64,000 nucleotides of DNA from assembly GCA_001599355.1 (NCBI GenBank), contig BCGQ01000003.1, positions 2,468 through 66,467 of the forward strand. The letters run 5' to 3'. The notes beneath the pieces are model-generated. The model searched no databases. It saw nothing but the letters and a program-made list of their open reading frames with translations, and was not told the DNA's origin. The DNA is from Nakazawaea peltata (taxonomy: Eukaryota; Ascomycota; Pichiomycetes; Alaninales; Pachysolenaceae). How positions within the stretch are numbered: position 1 is the stretch's first letter; each line of letters opens with the position of its first letter. A program made the position numbers and the translations under genes. Below, piece by piece: positions 49,677 through 59,930 of the stretch.

Positions 49677-51332
49677 ATGACGATGAATATTACAATTGAT
49701 CTCAGTGAGTACCGTAGAGTACCATTTGTTGCGAAAAACGATGAAATTCGAGTCCCAAGAATCCTCACTATGGCAGGGTCTGACTCATCAGGAGGCGCGG
49801 GTATCGAGGCCGATTTAAAGACCATCACTTCACATCGGTGTTATGGAATGACTTGTATCAATTCTTTGACAGCTCAGAACACGGAAGGAGTACAAGATGC
49901 GTATGAGTTACCAATTGAGTTCATCACGAAGATCTTAGACTCCAATTTCCAGGACATCACACCAGATGTAATCAAGACAGGAATGATAGGCAACAATGGT
50001 GTCCAGGCGTTGCTTCTGTGTGTGGAAAAATACCAATTCAAGGGAAAATTAGTTATCGATCCGGTGATGGTGAGTACTTCTGGGTTCGAATTGGCCAAGG
50101 TGGAAACTTTGAAGTTTGCAATCTCAAACCTTTTCCCTATGGCCAGTTTAGTGACTCCTAATATGGTGGAAGCTCGGACTATTTTGGCCTTGATTGACGG
50201 TGACTTCGAGGATGAGAAGTCTCTGTTGGAGTATTACACTAAGTTAGAAATTACCACTCCGGATCAATTGACTGCGCTTTGCCGTAAAATTGTGGAGAAG
50301 ACGTCTCTTAAAAGCGTTTTGATTAAAGGTGGTCATTTGAGAATGGGGGAAGATGGACATGAGTTAATAGATACTTTATATGAAGCTAAATCTGACACTG
50401 TCACATTTTTCAAGTCCAAATTCCAGGAATCATCAAACACTCATGGGACAGGATGTACTTTGCTGTCATCAATTCTGTCCAACCTTGGCAAAGGTATGAA
50501 TCTTCGTGATGCCGTTGGCAATGGAATTATTTACGTACAACTGGGGATCGAGAACCTGGATCACACCATTGGACATGGACATGGGCCACTCAACCATTTT
50601 GAATTACATGAGCCAATCTCTTTTGGTAGTGAACAATACACTGTTTCTAATACGAATTTGATGGATTTCTTAAAATCACATCCTTCAATTGCTCCATCTT
50701 GGGAACAATATACCAAACATACTTTTGTTTCTGATCTCGCCGCTATGAAGCTTCCAATGGACAAATTCTACGATTTCTTAAAACAAGACCATGCTTATTT
50801 GATGGAATATGGTAAGACCCATTGCTTTGCTGCTGCTCTTGCACCTAACGTGGACGAATTCCTGAAAGAAGTGGCCATAATGCAGAATGTCATTCAAGAA
50901 ATGCTGAAACATAAAAACAAGCTTCTTAATTTGGGTATTAAAGATGACGAGTTGAATACTATCGAGCTCAATCCACTGGGTAAAAAATATCGTGATTTTC
51001 TTTTGGGGGTTGCTAAACATGGTACATGGCTTGAAATAAATCTTGCGATGGCAGCTTGTTTATTCGGTTACAGAGAAGCAGCAATTTATGGTAAGTCACT
51101 TCTCATTGCTCCTCCTTCTGAAAAAACTTCCTCAGACCAACAATTACAATACCGTCTCTATAAAGAATGGCTCGACGATTATACTGCTGAATGGTACCAT
51201 GAACTGTGTATCAATGGTGCTAAAGTGATTGAAAATTGTGATGATATCGCTTCCTACGAGATCCCAAACCTTATTAAAATCTTTAAAACTGCCGTCGACC
51301 TCGAAATAGCCTTTTGGAATGAATTCTTATAA
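49677..51332 (+). CDS. THI20: HMP kinase / TenA-type thiaminase fusion
   Basis: 551 residues from the ATG at 49677. The N-terminal ThiD domain phosphorylates HMP and HMP-P: ILTMAGSDSSGGAGIEADLK, TAQNTEGVQ, DPVMVSTSG, and SNTHGTGCT with the catalytic Cys. The C-terminal TenA/Thi-4 domain (about 335-551) starts near PSWEQYTKHTFVSDL and keeps CFAAALAPNVDEF. Known for Sc Thi20/21: the TenA half has thiaminase II activity and salvages pyrimidine. Two CTG codons after GTGCTL (50463, 50475) sit where Sc has Ala, favouring Ser. Divergent from THI6. Confidence 0.94.
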   Translation: MTMNITIDLSEYRRVPFVAKNDEIRVPRILTMAGSDSSGGAGIEADLKTITSHRCYGMTCINSLTAQNTEGVQDAYELPIEFITKILDSNFQDITPDVIKTGMIGNNGVQALLLCVEKYQFKGKLVIDPVMVSTSGFELAKVETLKFAISNLFPMASLVTPNMVEARTILALIDGDFEDEKSLLEYYTKLEITTPDQLTALCRKIVEKTSLKSVLIKGGHLRMGEDGHELIDTLYEAKSDTVTFFKSKFQESSNTHGTGCTLLSSILSNLGKGMNLRDAVGNGIIYVQLGIENLDHTIGHGHGPLNHFELHEPISFGSEQYTVSNTNLMDFLKSHPSIAPSWEQYTKHTFVSDLAAMKLPMDKFYDFLKQDHAYLMEYGKTHCFAAALAPNVDEFLKEVAIMQNVIQEMLKHKNKLLNLGIKDDELNTIELNPLGKKYRDFLLGVAKHGTWLEINLAMAACLFGYREAAIYGKSLLIAPPSEKTSSDQQLQYRLYKEWLDDYTAEWYHELCINGAKVIENCDDIASYEIPNLIKIFKTAVDLEIAFWNEFL

Positions 51333-51543
51333 ATGATCCTAACCCCTAACCCCCTTCTTCGTGTATTATCGTAATTTGCTCAACACAAATAGTAGTTCAC
51401 ATCTTCCCAAAAACCCCAATCAGGAAGCCCTCTCGCGATGGAAAAATTTTTTTCAGCAAAAAAATTCTCATAGTGTGTTGAAAATGGGCGCTTAAAGGTC
51501 GATCACGAGAGCATCAAGAGTTAGTAAGTCAATCAAACCAAAC

Positions 51544-53139
51544 ATGTCCGACGATTTACAAGATCTGGTCCCAGACATCGTCATAGGAGGAGACCAGGCC
51601 AACGTGCCACCAAGTTATCACTATGAATCCGACGAGGAAAACGAAGAAGAAGCCGCCGGCGAAGTAGCAGATCTCAAGGATGGCGAATCAGGAGCTCCAG
51701 GTAAGAAGAGCGTTTCGTTTGCCGGATTAGATTACTTTGAAGATGACGAAGAAACCAGACAAAGAGAATTCGAAGAAGGTGGAGGATTGCCAGAACAACC
51801 AGATAACCCAGATTTCGCTTCTTTGACCCCATTATCCCCTGAAATTATCAACAGACAGGCCACAATAAATATAGGTACTATCGGTCACGTCGCCCACGGT
51901 AAATCCACCGTTGTCAAGGCCATTTCCGGAGTCCAAACAGTTAGATTCAAGGATGAATTAGAAAGAAATATTACCATCAAGTTGGGTTATGCCAACGCCA
52001 AGATTTACAAATGTGAGAACGAGGACTGTGAAGAGCCAGGCTGTTACAGATCCTTCAAGAGTGATAAAGAAATCCGCCCAAAATGTGATTGTGGAAGTAG
52101 ATATAAGCTTGTGCGTCACGTTTCCTTCGTTGATTGTCCAGGTCACGATATTTTAATGAGTACTATGTTATCTGGTGCCGCCGTCATGGATGCCGCTTTA
52201 TTATTGGTCGCTGGTAACGAGAGTTGTCCTCAACCACAAACATCAGAGCATTTGGCCGCTATCGAAATCATGAAATTGAAGCATGTTATCATCTTACAGA
52301 ATAAAGTCGATTTGATGAGAGAAGAGAGTGCTTTGGAACATCAACAATCTATCTTGAAATTTATCAGAGGTACCATCGCTGATGGTGCTCCAATCGTTCC
52401 AATTTCTGCTCAATTGAAATATAACATCGATGCTGTAAATAGCTTTATCGTCAACACAATCCCTGTCCCATTAAGAGATTTCAGTGCCTCTCCAAGATTG
52501 ATTGTCATTAGATCTTTCGACGTCAACAAGCCTGGTTCTGAGATTGACGATTTGAAGGGTGGTGTTGCCGGTGGTTCTATTTTGAACGGTGTCTTCAAGA
52601 TTGGAGATGAGATCGAAATCAGACCTGGTATTGTTTCCAAGGATGATAATGGTAAGATTCAATGTAGACCAATCTTCTCTAAGATTGTCTCTTTGTTTGC
52701 CGAACACAACGACTTAAAGTTCGCCGTCCCAGGTGGTTTAATCGGTGTTGGTACTAAGGTCGATCCTACCTTATGTAGAGCCGACAGATTGGTAGGACAA
52801 GTTGTCGGTGCTAAAGGTCACTTGCCATCTATTTACACTGACATTGAGATCAACTACTTCTTGTTAAGAAGATTATTGGGTGTTAAGACCGACGGACAAA
52901 AGCAAGCTAAGGTTAAGAGATTGGATCCTAACGAAGTCCTTATGGTCAACATTGGTTCTACTGCCACCGGTGCCAGAGTGGTAGCCGTAAAGGCCGATAT
53001 GGCTAGATTACAATTGACTTCTCCTGCTTGTACCGAGGTAAATGAGAAGATTGCTTTAAGTAGAAGAATTGAAAAGCATTGGCGTTTGATTGGTTGGGCT
53101 ACAATTAAGAAGGGTAACACTTTGGAGCCATTGGCCTGA
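51544..53139 (+). CDS. GCD11: Translation initiation factor eIF2 gamma
   Basis: 531 residues. GTPase subunit that carries Met-tRNAi to the 40S ribosome. G1 [10 protein letters not shown]3 DCPGHD, G4 NKVDL and G5 [10 protein letters not shown] are intact. The zinc-knuckle insert [15 protein letters not shown] with PKCDCG lies between G2 and G3. Domains II/III end [16 protein letters not shown]. The N-terminus (1-90) is acidic and variable, as in other yeasts. Strong codon bias, with only one in-frame CTG near the start. The upstream region has CCCCAATCAGGAAG (51414-51427) and a GCGATG plus AAAAATTTTT module (51435-51453). Confidence 0.97.
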   Translation: MSDDLQDLVPDIVIGGDQANVPPSYHYESDEENEEEAAGEVADLKDGESGAPGKKSVSFAGLDYFEDDEETRQREFEEGGGLPEQPDNPDFASLTPLSPEIINRQATINIGTIGHVAHGKSTVVKAISGVQTVRFKDELERNITIKLGYANAKIYKCENEDCEEPGCYRSFKSDKEIRPKCDCGSRYKLVRHVSFVDCPGHDILMSTMLSGAAVMDAALLLVAGNESCPQPQTSEHLAAIEIMKLKHVIILQNKVDLMREESALEHQQSILKFIRGTIADGAPIVPISAQLKYNIDAVNSFIVNTIPVPLRDFSASPRLIVIRSFDVNKPGSEIDDLKGGVAGGSILNGVFKIGDEIEIRPGIVSKDDNGKIQCRPIFSKIVSLFAEHNDLKFAVPGGLIGVGTKVDPTLCRADRLVGQVVGAKGHLPSIYTDIEINYFLLRRLLGVKTDGQKQAKVKRLDPNEVLMVNIGSTATGARVVAVKADMARLQLTSPACTEVNEKIALSRRIEKHWRLIGWATIKKGNTLEPLA

Positions 53140-53184
53140 TCTATCACTAATTTTTATATTAAACTATATAAACATCATAAATGG

Positions 53185-54897
53185 CTATCTTTGATGATCC
53201 GATGTAGCTTTATTGAAATATTCACTTTGACAGAATTTGGGAAATGAGTCTTGAGATAATAAAAAGAAGACATGGCTGTTAATTCTTTTGAATAAAGGTT
53301 CAGCTTCTTCAAGAATTTGTAAAGAATCGGCTACTTGGACCAACTTTGTAGTCTCTAAATCAGATACCCGGCTCATCAAGATCGACTCTGCTTCTTTCTT
53401 CAATTTATCAGAAATATTCCCTTCATATGGAGCACCATCTGATAAATAAGACGAGAAAATGTTATAAGTCCGTGAAAGACAGTCTTTGGCAGTTTTCAAA
53501 ACGATTCTCTTTCTAATATCTTGTATTTTGGAATCGGATATCTCGCCAGAATACTTCTTCAACATACTTTTGATGTCATTGGGATCTGCACTTATCAAAG
53601 TTTTAAGACAGTTTATATCTCTCAACAAGTCTGTGGTTTCACAGTGGATATAAAAGTTCTCAACACACAAATTGGCCTCCAAATATTGTCTGAAAAGAAA
53701 CTTGGAGTCTTCATCTTCTAATATATCTGTTAATGTGAGTTCTGTTTGTGGTAAAGTTTTAATATTGTGGGTCAAGTTTTCAGTTTCGGACCAATTGGAT
53801 ATTCCAATTCCCTTTTCGGTCACCCAGTATAAACAGGACCTCTTTGGAGAGAATTTTGACAGATTTGGATCTGAAATATTCTGAAGATATCCCTTCTTTG
53901 TAAATAAGTCAATAAATTGGCAAGCCTCTGATGGTGTGACTACGTCAGTACAATCCATAAACCATTGAAGAATTACTTTCCCTGTAAAATAGTATAATCC
54001 CTCTCCTTGATATACATGTGCCCCAAGATCACTAATATAATATTGAGAATGAGCATCTGATTCAGGATTGGTGAAATATCTATGATAAAATGGAGAGACA
54101 GATTTCTCTGGACTGTCAAGATAACTGTTGGCAGTGGAGAAATCTAAACCAGCAAGTGGATTAACTCTCAGCAATTCTTCCAATTCATTGGATAAAGGAT
54201 TATCTAATACTGAGTCCTCATCATTTGAATTATCTGGCAATCCGTGAGATTTGATATTAACAAGAGCTGAAGAAGACGAAGGATCCCAGATACAAGGGGA
54301 TGGACCTAATAATTTTCTAAACATACAATCGACTAAATAATCTGAGACCACAATACTGTCAGTGGCCTGAAATCTATGGAAACTGAACATCTCCAAAGAA
54401 TTGAATCCTGAATAAATGATAGGTGGAATTGCAGACTTTTTGACTCCATTCTTAAGACAAAACTCCTTCAAAACAGCACATCCCTTAGGTGTTGGTTGTA
54501 ACTGATACCCATTTTTAAGCTTCTTTCTTGTCCTATCAGCTGGAAAGTGCAATAAATTTGCCTTAATAAACTTCTTCAAAATCAAAGTCGCAACTTCCAG
54601 ATCAACCTTATAACAAAGATCATCAGATTTTGTAGTTTGAGTAGACTCAAGTTTCATATCTCTCAAAACCTCTATAGCTTCTTCTTCAGTGAAGGAATAA
54701 CCATAAAACTTCTGTCTGAAAATAACACCAAAAGAAATATCTTCTTCATCCTTCAAATCAAGGCAAATCAACATCATCGAATACAATTCGAATATCACTG
54801 AACTACGTATATATATCCCCATCATATCTTCTCTCCAATGTAACGTAACTCCCCTATCTTTTGTCGGCATAGTATCCCTGGAAAATTTCGATATCAT
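53185..54897 (-). CDS. SST2: Sst2-like RGS protein
   Basis: 570 residues. Two N-terminal DEP-type regions (about 15-120 and 275-370; VILQWFMDCTDVVTPSEACQ is clear) that tether Sst2 to the pheromone receptor tail. The RGS domain at about 395-555 starts TLTDILEDEDSKFLFRQYLE and ends FPKFCQSEYF. It speeds GTP hydrolysis by the mating-type Galpha and desensitises pheromone signalling. Shorter than Sc Sst2 (698). Convergent with GCD11 (45 bp apart). CCCAATTAGGAAAG lies about 140 bp upstream. Confidence 0.9.
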   Translation of the reverse strand: MISKFSRDTMPTKDRGVTLHWREDMMGIYIRSSVIFELYSMMLICLDLKDEEDISFGVIFRQKFYGYSFTEEEAIEVLRDMKLESTQTTKSDDLCYKVDLEVATLILKKFIKANLLHFPADRTRKKLKNGYQLQPTPKGCAVLKEFCLKNGVKKSAIPPIIYSGFNSLEMFSFHRFQATDSIVVSDYLVDCMFRKLLGPSPCIWDPSSSSALVNIKSHGLPDNSNDEDSVLDNPLSNELEELLRVNPLAGLDFSTANSYLDSPEKSVSPFYHRYFTNPESDAHSQYYISDLGAHVYQGEGLYYFTGKVILQWFMDCTDVVTPSEACQFIDLFTKKGYLQNISDPNLSKFSPKRSCLYWVTEKGIGISNWSETENLTHNIKTLPQTELTLTDILEDEDSKFLFRQYLEANLCVENFYIHCETTDLLRDINCLKTLISADPNDIKSMLKKYSGEISDSKIQDIRKRIVLKTAKDCLSRTYNIFSSYLSDGAPYEGNISDKLKKEAESILMSRVSDLETTKLVQVADSLQILEEAEPLFKRINSHVFFLLSQDSFPKFCQSEYFNKATSDHQR

Positions 54898-55166
54898 CTT
54901 TATCTAACCACCTCTTACTTATATATCTGCAAAAGCACCCCTTCACAGATTCATATTTGCTTCTAATTTGTTTCACCCCTTCTCTACCTCATCTCCCCCT
55001 CCATCTCATTGTTGGTTTCAGATTATGCACCTTAATCCCAATTAGGAAAGAGATCACTTTAAAAGAGAGAGAAAATTGGGGGTAATTTTTTTTAGCGCAA
55101 AATTATTGGGAAAGTGAGGATTTTGGGGCTACAAAGAGGGATGCAAAAAGAAATTATCATTAGACG

Positions 55167-57362
55167 TCACAATTTGGTGAGCTCGTAGAGGGTAGAGTCT
55201 TTGCTAAGCAATTTCTTCAACTCTTCAAGGGTAATACATACACTATAAGCTGTAAAAGATTGGTTTTGGGCTGATTTTGTCAGTGATCCACCACTTCTTA
55301 CAAGTAAACCTGATTTTTGTAGTTGTTCCCAACCTCTCTTGGTATTGGATTTTGACCATGCTTTAAGGTTTATGACTACTCCTGTTCCTGAATCGAAATC
55401 AGTCATCGAACTCATTCGTTGCAGTTGTAAGCTTTTCAGATTCAGAGAATATTCTTCATAACATGAAGTGAAATCAACCACATTAAGTTCTGTCTTCAGT
55501 ACGATCCGACAACATGCCAACAATAAAGATAATTCCATATCAGACAATGAAGAAACTTTCTGCACCAAATCATTTGAGAAAGGATCGTCATTCAGCAGCT
55601 CATCATTGTTCAAAATGAAATATGGGAAAGGTTCGGAAACAGATAATTTCAACACTATTTTAAGGAAATTATTAATTGCCTCTTTCACACTATTGATCGT
55701 GTAGTAATTGATGACAAGTGATTCATGTAAAGGATGACCTATGGTTTTAGACAGCTTAGTAATGTACTCATTGTAGATTTCTGCGTATTTTTTATCCTCC
55801 ATTTCATCTAAAGGAATAGTGGCATTACACAAAAATTGCTCTATAAGTTCATCTGAGGATGTAGCCTTATTGAAGTTTATAATTTTTTGAGAAAAACGAG
55901 ACTTGACTCTTTTTTCAAGCATCTCCCTAGTAGTAACTTTGGTCGTTAATCCAATCACTGAGATCGGAGTCTGAGAATTTTGAGATAAATCCAGAAGATT
56001 GTAAAGTAATGATTGACGATTATATTGCGTGAATTTATCCATATGATCTATCACAAACAAAACAGCAACAGATAATTGCTCAATGGATTTCGTATTGATG
56101 GAATTCAAATCATTCTGATCTAATACTTTTAATAATGCTCTTAATGTTCTATTTGAATTTCTGGAATCTGAAATTTTTTGGTACTCTCGTTCGCCATAGG
56201 CAGATATGGCCAGGTCGAGTTGTTGAGCAATAGATTTAACAGCTGCCTTCTCATCACTATGTATCAGACCCGAAAGTCTTATAGTAATAAACTGTCGAGG
56301 ATATTTCTCTTCCAAATCCTTAATAACTTTATTTATAGTAGATTTCTTACCAGTACAAGAAGGTCCCATTAACAAGCATGAATTTCCTTCCAGATTCGTG
56401 ATTGTATTTTTTATCAATTTGTAAAGTTGGTAAAAATTATCTTCCAAGCCATATAAAACAGTTGGGATGGTTCCAGACAATTGAGAAATAGCGACTCTCT
56501 GCAATTGAGAGACCAGACTCCGACTCGATGGAGCTTTAAACAGATATTCATTGATGATGGTTTCTAATAATTCATCTGGGATTTTAGTGTTTTGCTCAGT
56601 AACAGGAAATGGTGAATCTGGAACATCCGAATCCAACAGAGAATCTGGTTGGGAGTCTGGCTGAGAATCTGGCTGAGAATCAGGGAAAATATCATTGGAC
56701 TCACCAGGATGGATTAATTTGATCTTCTTTCCTATAGCTGATGCTTGTTTGGCTCCTTTTCTCTTTTTTACAGGCGTTGGAGAAGGGTCCCTCACTTTTT
56801 CTCCTTCTTCTTGATCAATAGACAATCTTAATGGGGATGATATAGTTGGTAAATGGGTGCTCACAGTCTTCTCTCTCCCTCCAGTATTCTTATTGAGCTT
56901 TATCTTTTCTTTCTGAAGTGAAGAGAAGAATCGATCCTGTTCAAGTCCATTACTAGCCACTTTCAAACTAGGAAAATCTTGATCAATAAGTAACTTATTT
57001 TTATCATTCCAAGGCTCATCATCCACAGTATCATCTATCACGTCTAATACATCTGTAGCGACTCTTGGTTGGGACATAGAATCTATAGTATCATTAACAT
57101 TCCTCGATACTTCTACGATCTGGGAAAACTCAATTGCAGCATTTAATGATGAGGTCACCGTTAATTCAGCAGGAGTATTCTTAGAACTTTGAATTTCCGA
57201 AGTCTCTGCTGTCATATCTATCCTTGACGACTCTTTGGGAGAGGCTCTTGTCAGATCTTCTTGCATCCACAGACTGAGCTTTTTCAATTTGGAACTCGCA
57301 TCATCTTCGGCAGTATTGCCTGTTATATCCATAAATTTCAGTCTAACACCCTTTCGTCCCAT
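55167..57362 (-). CDS. ORC4: Origin recognition complex subunit 4
   Basis: 731 residues. The N-terminal 270 residues are disordered and charged, with a DSQP micro-repeat (DSQPDSQPDSQPDS at about 56650-56690 on the DNA). The AAA+ module starts near 300: Walker A CLLMGPSCTGKKST (about residue 330), Walker B VLFVIDHMDKF, sensor-1-like ISVIGLTTKV, and arginine-rich EKRVKSRFSQK. A winged-helix region follows to the end (LQKSGLLVRSGGSL). Orc4 contributes to origin DNA binding. A second ATG at codon 11 (MDITGN) is possible. Sc Orc4 is shorter (529), the difference being N-terminal. Confidence 0.9.
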   Translation of the reverse strand: MGRKGVRLKFMDITGNTAEDDASSKLKKLSLWMQEDLTRASPKESSRIDMTAETSEIQSSKNTPAELTVTSSLNAAIEFSQIVEVSRNVNDTIDSMSQPRVATDVLDVIDDTVDDEPWNDKNKLLIDQDFPSLKVASNGLEQDRFFSSLQKEKIKLNKNTGGREKTVSTHLPTISSPLRLSIDQEEGEKVRDPSPTPVKKRKGAKQASAIGKKIKLIHPGESNDIFPDSQPDSQPDSQPDSLLDSDVPDSPFPVTEQNTKIPDELLETIINEYLFKAPSSRSLVSQLQRVAISQLSGTIPTVLYGLEDNFYQLYKLIKNTITNLEGNSCLLMGPSCTGKKSTINKVIKDLEEKYPRQFITIRLSGLIHSDEKAAVKSIAQQLDLAISAYGEREYQKISDSRNSNRTLRALLKVLDQNDLNSINTKSIEQLSVAVLFVIDHMDKFTQYNRQSLLYNLLDLSQNSQTPISVIGLTTKVTTREMLEKRVKSRFSQKIINFNKATSSDELIEQFLCNATIPLDEMEDKKYAEIYNEYITKLSKTIGHPLHESLVINYYTINSVKEAINNFLKIVLKLSVSEPFPYFILNNDELLNDDPFSNDLVQKVSSLSDMELSLLLACCRIVLKTELNVVDFTSCYEEYSLNLKSLQLQRMSSMTDFDSGTGVVINLKAWSKSNTKRGWEQLQKSGLLVRSGGSLTKSAQNQSFTAYSVCITLEELKKLLSKDSTLYELTKL

Positions 57363-57598
57363 TTTGGCCTCTATACTTGTCTTCTCAACCTACTTCCCAA
57401 TGCCTTCTCTTGCCCAAAACCTGTCGAGTTTAAAGTTTCTTCGAAATTTCGTAAATCGCTACGCGTCGCTGAAAAATATTCGGATAAGACAGGTGTTGAA
57501 GATGAGGAAAGTCCCGATAACAGGGGTCTACATAACGTACAAACACAAACTATTACTTAATGGTAGAATTGACCTATATACTCTGGCTTAGAGTTGAA

Positions 57599-59434
57599 TT
57601 ACTCTTTCCTGATGGAAGCACCAGAAGCTGTAGCCTCTTTTTGGATCTTTTTCTTAGAAATAATATCGAAGTCAGAATCTAAATCTGAGTCTGCAGTAGC
57701 AGAACCCGAGTCAGTGGCTTCTTCATTTTCATTATCTTCTTCTTGAACTGGCTCGATTTCTTCTATTTGCTCTGAGGCAGTTGGAGCAGGAGCCAGAGCG
57801 GGAGCAGATGCTACAGGTTTACCACCCATTATCAAGAAAATAACACCAGCTGAAATTCCCGAAGCAATCACAAGAGAGTATAAAAGAACTGCAACGTAGT
57901 AAACAGCTTCGAATGGTCTATAGGAAACAGTTTCAATTGGGTCCTCAATGAACTCTTCCAAGAAGTCTTGACCATCTGAGATGAAAGTAGAGAATCTTTC
58001 CAGAGCGAGATCGAGCAATTCAGTGATCTTATTCTTTGGTGAATAATCTTCAGCCTTTGGAGGTTCTTCAGGCTCGAATTCCACCTTTGGAGCACTAGCA
58101 GCAGATAATTTATTTTCAATCTCAGACTTAGGAACAAATGTAGCATTTCCGACCATCTCGGCTTCCTCGATAGAATGTCCTAAGTAGATATTATCAAAGA
58201 GAATATCGTGTTGTAAGGTCCACAACTCGAATCCGAGACCAGCAATGGCTTCCAAATCAGAAGCCTTTTCATCTCTGACATAATCAGGGTTAGGGATTTT
58301 TCTTGGTGCCCATTCACCTTTGTAATTAGGATTAGGTACCATTTTTTGAATATATCTTCCCTTGTAATCTGGGTTTGAAATCATTGGAGGATTCCATGGA
58401 CCACATCCAGTCTTCTCACATTGAGGGTTAGGAACCTCTGCAGCAATCCATTCACCATCTTCTTCTTCATCCCAATCATCAGGAATCTCGGCATTAGGAT
58501 CTGGGATATAAAATGGCAGGCTTTCATCCCACTCCTCCGGCTTTTCAGCATTAGGATCTGGGATCATTCTTGGAGCATTTTCATCCCAATCAGCAGGTTT
58601 CTTTGGTTGTTCCGGGTCAGGAATCTCTTCTTCGTCATCCCAATCTTCCGGCTTTTTGTCATTTGGATCAATAATTTGTTTTGGTGGGTTAAATGGAGGT
58701 GAGAATTGACCTTCATCTTCCAAGTTACCAGCCTTGACAGTCTCACCATTAATTCTAATCTCATAATCATTTCCAGGTTTGATAATTAATGTGTACAAAT
58801 TCGTAGTCTTGCCCAGTCTGATGAAAGGTGGATAAGCCAAATGTCTCTCCTCAATTTTCTTACTAATTGGATCAGGTCTTCTGATAATGAAGTGAACTTT
58901 ATTGGTACTACCACACTTATCAGGGCCGAACATGACTTCATAAGGAGTTTGATCATGGAATTCTTCATTCTTTGATTCATCTGGGAATCCATTAGCACTC
59001 AATAACTTGATATAAGCACCTCCACATTCCAAATCTCTTTGTAATTTGACCTCATATTGTAACACCAACGTCTTATCGGTGTTATTGAACAAATTTGGTA
59101 ACTTTGTAGTGATAGCATGACGAGCCAGCGGTGATTTCAACACCAAACCCTTATCGCCAGAGAATCCTGGATTAACAATGGACTCTTCAAAGCCCCATTT
59201 TCCAACAAAGGCAAGCTCTTTCTTAGACTCCTTCGATTTAGCATGGCTTACCTTCCAATGTGAGGTATCTCCTTGGAAGTCTTCGAAAAAGGCATCCTTG
59301 GATAATTTAGACTTATCGAAGGGTGTCAAGACAGGGTGTTCAATAGTAGAGGCAGCATCCTCAACCTCGGCGCTAACAACCAGAACAGATCCTGCAATGG
59401 CGGCAGCTTGAAGAGTAATAGCGGATAACTTCAT
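57599..59434 (-). CDS. CNE1: Calnexin
   Basis: 611 residues, ER membrane lectin chaperone. The signal peptide (1-22) is followed by the jelly-roll lectin domain with KLLSANGFPDESKN, YEVMFGPDKCG and HFIIRRPDP. The P-domain has four type-1 repeats (e.g. IIDPNDKKPEDWDDEEEIPD) and type-2 repeats (PNPNYKGEWAPRKIPNPDY). One membrane helix near 520-545 (YYVAVLLYSLVIASGISAGV) follows, with an acidic cytosolic tail. Unlike Sc Cne1 (502, nearly tail-less) this one has a long tail, as in S. pombe and CTG-clade calnexins. It lacks a clear KKXX. Confidence 0.95.
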   Translation of the reverse strand: MKLSAITLQAAAIAGSVLVVSAEVEDAASTIEHPVLTPFDKSKLSKDAFFEDFQGDTSHWKVSHAKSKESKKELAFVGKWGFEESIVNPGFSGDKGLVLKSPLARHAITTKLPNLFNNTDKTLVLQYEVKLQRDLECGGAYIKLLSANGFPDESKNEEFHDQTPYEVMFGPDKCGSTNKVHFIIRRPDPISKKIEERHLAYPPFIRLGKTTNLYTLIIKPGNDYEIRINGETVKAGNLEDEGQFSPPFNPPKQIIDPNDKKPEDWDDEEEIPDPEQPKKPADWDENAPRMIPDPNAEKPEEWDESLPFYIPDPNAEIPDDWDEEEDGEWIAAEVPNPQCEKTGCGPWNPPMISNPDYKGRYIQKMVPNPNYKGEWAPRKIPNPDYVRDEKASDLEAIAGLGFELWTLQHDILFDNIYLGHSIEEAEMVGNATFVPKSEIENKLSAASAPKVEFEPEEPPKAEDYSPKNKITELLDLALERFSTFISDGQDFLEEFIEDPIETVSYRPFEAVYYVAVLLYSLVIASGISAGVIFLIMGGKPVASAPALAPAPTASEQIEEIEPVQEEDNENEEATDSGSATADSDLDSDFDIISKKKIQKEATASGASIRKE

Positions 59435-59930
59435 TGTGGGGTAATGAGTAGTATAAGTTGGGCAGATATCGAAGTGAAGAACCCAATTCCAATATATATG
59501 ACTCTGAAGAGGACAAGTAATTAGTAATAAGAGACAAAATTCGCGAGAATTGGCCTTTCCAAACTGTGAAACCTGGTGTTAAATTTATCCTTGTTTCTGG
59601 AGCTCGGCGTTTAATTTGAACAGCGCAGCTCATCACACAATTCCTAAAAGGGAGAGAAATTGAAAGGTCTAGAAATTTCGCTAGTGCGCGTGGTGACAGC
59701 GATAAAGGGGTAAAGTACGGACAGTGCAGTGCAGTGACAGTGGCAGTGACACAGTGACACAGATACAATAACACAGCTACGGAAGTACAGTTACAGTACC
59801 ACAGTTACAGAAGTACATCAACAGAGACAGTTATAGAATTGGGTTACACCATACAGTAGCCATCTTCATAGCAAGATTTCGAGAGAATTAAACTACAAAA
59901 TCATCCATACCAGAATTAATATACACAAAT
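59435..59930. other. Upstream region of CNE1 with ACAGT repeats
   Basis: 496 bp. At 59720-59840 the pentamer ACAGT and its extension CAGTGACA recur many times in irregular array, in an otherwise ordinary region between the CNE1 promoter and the ECM1 3' end. No reading frame fits it. Confidence 0.5.
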
